Part shown: positions 14,620-16,802 of the stretch, piece after piece
Layout of the letters: every line of letters begins with the position of its first letter
Numbering within the stretch: the stretch's first letter is position 1
Source of the DNA: Desulfobacterales bacterium
GTDB taxonomy: Bacteria; Desulfobacterota; Desulfobacteria; Desulfobacterales; Desulfobacteraceae
Assembly: GCA_022361135.1 (NCBI GenBank)
Contig: JAKSBM010000229.1
Location: forward strand, 1-16,802
DNA: 16,802 nt
Direction: 5' to 3'
Position numbers and translations under genes: made by a program
Notes under the pieces: generated by a model
What the model was told of the DNA's origin: nothing
The model's database searches: none
The model's input: the letters and a program-made list of their open reading frames with translations, nothing else

Positions 14620-15514
14620 CGATATTCTCGCCCATAATTCCAGTAGGTTTAAAATAAAGAACGCCGATCAGAATGATAAAGGCAAAGACGTCCTTGTATT
14701 CGCCGGAAATATATCCGGCCCCGAAGATCTCCACCATTCCAATGATCAGTCCCCCCAGCATGGCGCCGGTGATATTGCCGATGCCGCCGAGAACGGCTGC
14801 GGAAAAGGCTTTGATCCCGGGAATAAATCCCATGTCGTAGCGCACCGACCCGTAATAAAGGCCGTACATGATCCCGGCGGCGGCGGCCAGGCCGGCACCG
14901 ATGGCAAAGGTCAGGGAGATGATCCGGTTGCTGCCGATGGCCACCAGGGCGGACATGGTCTTACCCTGGGCCGTGGCCCGCATGGCCATGCCGATTTTGG
15001 TCTTGAATACCAAAAGGTTCAACCCCACCAGCAGGGCGGCGGTGAGGGAAACAATGGTGATCTGGAGATAGGAAATGGAAACCAGGCCGAAATCAAATCG
15101 ACCCTGGAAAAGCTCACTGGGATACACGGCATCGTATACCCCCTGGGTGAGCATCATCCCGTTGGAGAGAAAGATGGACATCCCCAGGGCGGATAAAAGG
15201 GCGGACAGGCGGGAGGCCTTCCGCAGGGGTTTATAGGCGATCTTTTCAACACCCATGGCCAGGTAAGCACAATAGGCCATGGACAGGACAAATGCACCGG
15301 TGAGGCAGAGGATGGGGTGGGTTTCCATGTAACCGACCCCGGCGAAGTAAGCCAGGGCCACGGCCCCCACATAGCCGCCGGCTGCAAAAAATTCTCCGTG
15401 GGCAAAATTGATGAGCTGAATGACACCGTATACCATGGTATACCCCAGTGCTATCAACGCATACATCCCGCCCAGCGTTAATCCGTTAATCAACTGCTGA
15501 ATAAAATATTCCAT
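14603..15514 (-). CDS. livH: Branched-chain amino acid ABC transporter, permease LivH
   Basis: 303 residues. The N-terminus is a typical LivH opening (LINGLTLGGMYALIALGYTM, then GVIQLINFAHGEFF); the coupling region MAMRATAQGKTMSALVAIG and AFSAAVLGGIGNITGAMLGG are conserved family features. It is an inner-membrane permease partner of LivM. The Shine-Dalgarno is weak (AAGAAG only). An intrinsic terminator separates it from livK, so it is probably made at a lower level than the binding protein. Its 3' end overlaps livM by 17 bases. Confidence 0.95.
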   Translation of the reverse strand: MEYFIQQLINGLTLGGMYALIALGYTMVYGVIQLINFAHGEFFAAGGYVGAVALAYFAGVGYMETHPILCLTGAFVLSMAYCAYLAMGVEKIAYKPLRKASRLSALLSALGMSIFLSNGMMLTQGVYDAVYPSELFQGRFDFGLVSISYLQITIVSLTAALLVGLNLLVFKTKIGMAMRATAQGKTMSALVAIGSNRIISLTFAIGAGLAAAAGIMYGLYYGSVRYDMGFIPGIKAFSAAVLGGIGNITGAMLGGLIIGMVEIFGAGYISGEYKDVFAFIILIGVLYFKPTGIMGENIDDTRV

Positions 15515-15541
15515 ATGGTCCGACTTCTTCTTGGGGTAGAC

Positions 15542-15576
15542 AAAAAAAAGCGGCCCGTGCCCATGGCCCGGGCCGC
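15542..15576 (-). terminator. Intrinsic terminator or attenuator between livK and livH
   Basis: On the minus strand, GCGGCCCGGGCC, loop ATG and GGCACGGGCCGC form a 12-bp stem with a single G-A mismatch, followed at once by eight T residues. It begins 17 bases after the livK stop and lies before livH in the same transcription direction. Partial read-through would give a high binding-protein to permease ratio, a common pattern in ABC transporter operons. Confidence 0.85.
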
Positions 15577-15593
15577 ATCACACAGGTCGTAAC

Positions 15594-16730
15594 TTACTTG
15601 ATCAGGCCGTTGGCCGGTTCCCAATAGGGAACAAATTCATCGCCCACAACCTTGAAGGCAATATAGGAGGAGCCGGAATCGCCGTTTTCTTTAAATTTGA
15701 CGCGTTTGGCAACGCCCTGGTAATCCAGGGCCATCATGGCGGCTTTCACCTTGGCGGGATCGGTGGAGTCGGCCGCTTTGATGGCCATCATGATGGACAT
15801 GGCCGCATCATAGGCATAGGTGGCATAGGCAGCAATTTTCCCATACTTGGGCACATAGCGCTTTTCAAAGGCCTTGTATTCCGGGGTGGAGGGATCGGTG
15901 TAACCATAGGTCAGGAAAACGCCTTCCGAGGCTTCCTTGGCCACGTCCATGTAACGGGGCTGGAAGATGGCATCCTGGGCAACAATCTGGGAATCCATGC
16001 CCAGACGTTTGGCCTGGAGGGTCATCATGGCCGCCGGGGAAAATCCCTGGAGGGACATGTAGAAGATATCGGCTTTTTTCTGCTTGGCCATGGTGAGAAT
16101 GGCAGCAAAATCCTTGTCGCCCTGGTTCACGTGTTCATGGGCCAGAACTGTCATTCCCAATGCCTTGGCAGCCTTGGCAACGCCGTCGGCCAGACCCTGG
16201 GAATAGGTGGTTTTATCGTCTACGATGAACAGGGTTTTGGCATCCAGGGATTCCTTCATGAATTTGGCAGCCATGGGGGCCTGGTCATCGTCGCGTCCGC
16301 ACATGCGGAACATGTAAGGCAGGCCGCGTTCGGTCACTTTTTCATTGGTGGAGGCCGGGGTGACCATGATGATGTCTTCTTCGGCCAGAACCTCGGAAGC
16401 CGGGATGGTGGAGGAAGAACAATAGGCACCCACAACGCCCACAACTTCCATGTTGATGAGCTTATTGGCAGCGGCCACAGCCTGTCTGGGGTCGCATGCC
16501 GTATCCTGGGCAAACAATTCGATTTTGTCGTATCCGGGGATACCGCCCTGCTCTTCAATGACGGCGATGGCAGTCAGAACACCGTTTTTAATGTCCGTAC
16601 CATCGGATGCATAGGGGCCGGTCAGGGGACTCATGGAACCGAGTTTCAGGGTTTTTGCGGAAACAGCACCACAGAGAAACGGAACCAGAAGCAGTCCCAT
16701 TACCAAAATAGAAACAACGCTTTTCTTCAT
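15594..16730 (-). CDS. livK: Branched-chain amino acid ABC transporter, periplasmic binding protein LivK
   Basis: 378 residues. A classical signal peptide (KK start, hydrophobic core, likely cut after AVSA at 25) is followed by KTLKLGSMSPLTGPYASDG, the typical family opening. C79 and C104 match the conserved disulfide pair of LIV-binding proteins; YCSSSTIPASEVL (103-115) and TPASTNEKVTERG (124-136) contribute to the ligand pocket and hinge. It captures branched-chain or related amino acids in the periplasm. GGAGGAG lies just before the ATG at 16730. The end of livG is only 17 bases upstream, so livG and livK are in one transcript. Exact substrate is uncertain, since this family also includes amide, urea and aromatic-acid binders. 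Confidence 0.95.
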   Translation of the reverse strand: MKKSVVSILVMGLLLVPFLCGAVSAKTLKLGSMSPLTGPYASDGTDIKNGVLTAIAVIEEQGGIPGYDKIELFAQDTACDPRQAVAAANKLINMEVVGVVGAYCSSSTIPASEVLAEEDIIMVTPASTNEKVTERGLPYMFRMCGRDDDQAPMAAKFMKESLDAKTLFIVDDKTTYSQGLADGVAKAAKALGMTVLAHEHVNQGDKDFAAILTMAKQKKADIFYMSLQGFSPAAMMTLQAKRLGMDSQIVAQDAIFQPRYMDVAKEASEGVFLTYGYTDPSTPEYKAFEKRYVPKYGKIAAYATYAYDAAMSIMMAIKAADSTDPAKVKAAMMALDYQGVAKRVKFKENGDSGSSYIAFKVVGDEFVPYWEPANGLIK

Positions 16731-16747
16731 GTTCTCCTCCTAAAAGA

Positions 16748-16802
16748 TTATGGGTTGGCAGGCTGACCAAGATACGCCTCAATCACCTTGGGATTATTCT
16801 GA
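16748..16802 (-). CDS. livG: C-terminal end of branched-chain amino acid ABC transporter ATP-binding protein, probably LivG
   Basis: Only the last 18 residues are inside the window: QNNPKVIEAYLGQPANP after a partial codon, then TAA (16750-16748). The NNPxVIxAYLG ending is typical of LivG C-termini and differs from the LivF ending seen at 12670. This supplies the ATPase subunit missing from the livH-livM-livF block, placing livG ahead of livK. With so little sequence, a second LivF-like ATPase is not excluded. Confidence 0.65.
   Translation of the reverse strand, partial: QNNPKVIEAYLGQPANP

Overview
The window looks like chromosomal DNA from a GC-rich anaerobe of the Desulfobacterota, most likely a Desulfobacterales-type sulfate reducer. 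This rests on gene content: a methylenetetrahydrofolate reductase with a cysteine-rich MetV-like tail, an iron-sulfur flavoprotein, a ferredoxin-ASKHA corrinoid-protein activator, a very large multi-sensor kinase, and a complete branched-chain amino acid (LIV) ABC transporter. The taxonomic placement is inference; no rRNA or other marker gene is present. I found no tRNA, CRISPR array, insertion sequence, integrase or phage gene.

Layout. (1) 1-2787, minus: N-terminal 929 residues of a membrane sensor kinase with up to three periplasmic sensing modules and a PAS domain; the catalytic part lies beyond the left edge. (2) 3244-3705, minus: an Lrp/AsnC regulator, divergent from (3) 3865-4914, plus: a solitary beta-class DNA methyltransferase (TSPPY and DPFLGLGTT motifs). 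(4) 5310-5828, minus: a small protein joining a PilZ-type c-di-GMP-binding domain to a LuxR-type HTH, with its own sigma70-like promoter. (5) 6011-7513, minus: MetF with a fused MetV-like C-terminus. (6) 8022-11376, plus: a probable operon from a near-consensus promoter: iron-sulfur flavoprotein, DMT/EamA permease, a 17-codon ORF, and the ferredoxin-ASKHA activator, closed by a strong hairpin. (7) 11541-12548, plus: an exported beta-rich protein of unknown function, probably outer membrane. (8) 12670-16802, minus: LIV transporter genes in the transcribed order livG(partial)-livK-livH-livM-livF, with an intrinsic terminator between livK and livH.

How the genes may work together. The metF gene and the divergent flavoprotein/activator operon suggest a one-carbon/corrinoid theme: reduction of methylene-THF to methyl-THF, plus ATP-dependent reductive reactivation of a corrinoid protein whose gene is not in this window. 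The LIV operon imports branched-chain or related amino acids; the Lrp-type regulator is a conceivable but unproven controller. The kinase and the PilZ-LuxR protein are signalling components without visible targets here.

The most interesting points are the PilZ-LuxR domain fusion, the TAATG-coupled 17-codon ORF before the activator, a 20-bp perfect palindrome in front of a permease gene lacking a visible Shine-Dalgarno sequence, the metF/flavoprotein/activator neighbourhood, and the non-canonical liv gene order. I see no convincing wholly new multi-gene system.
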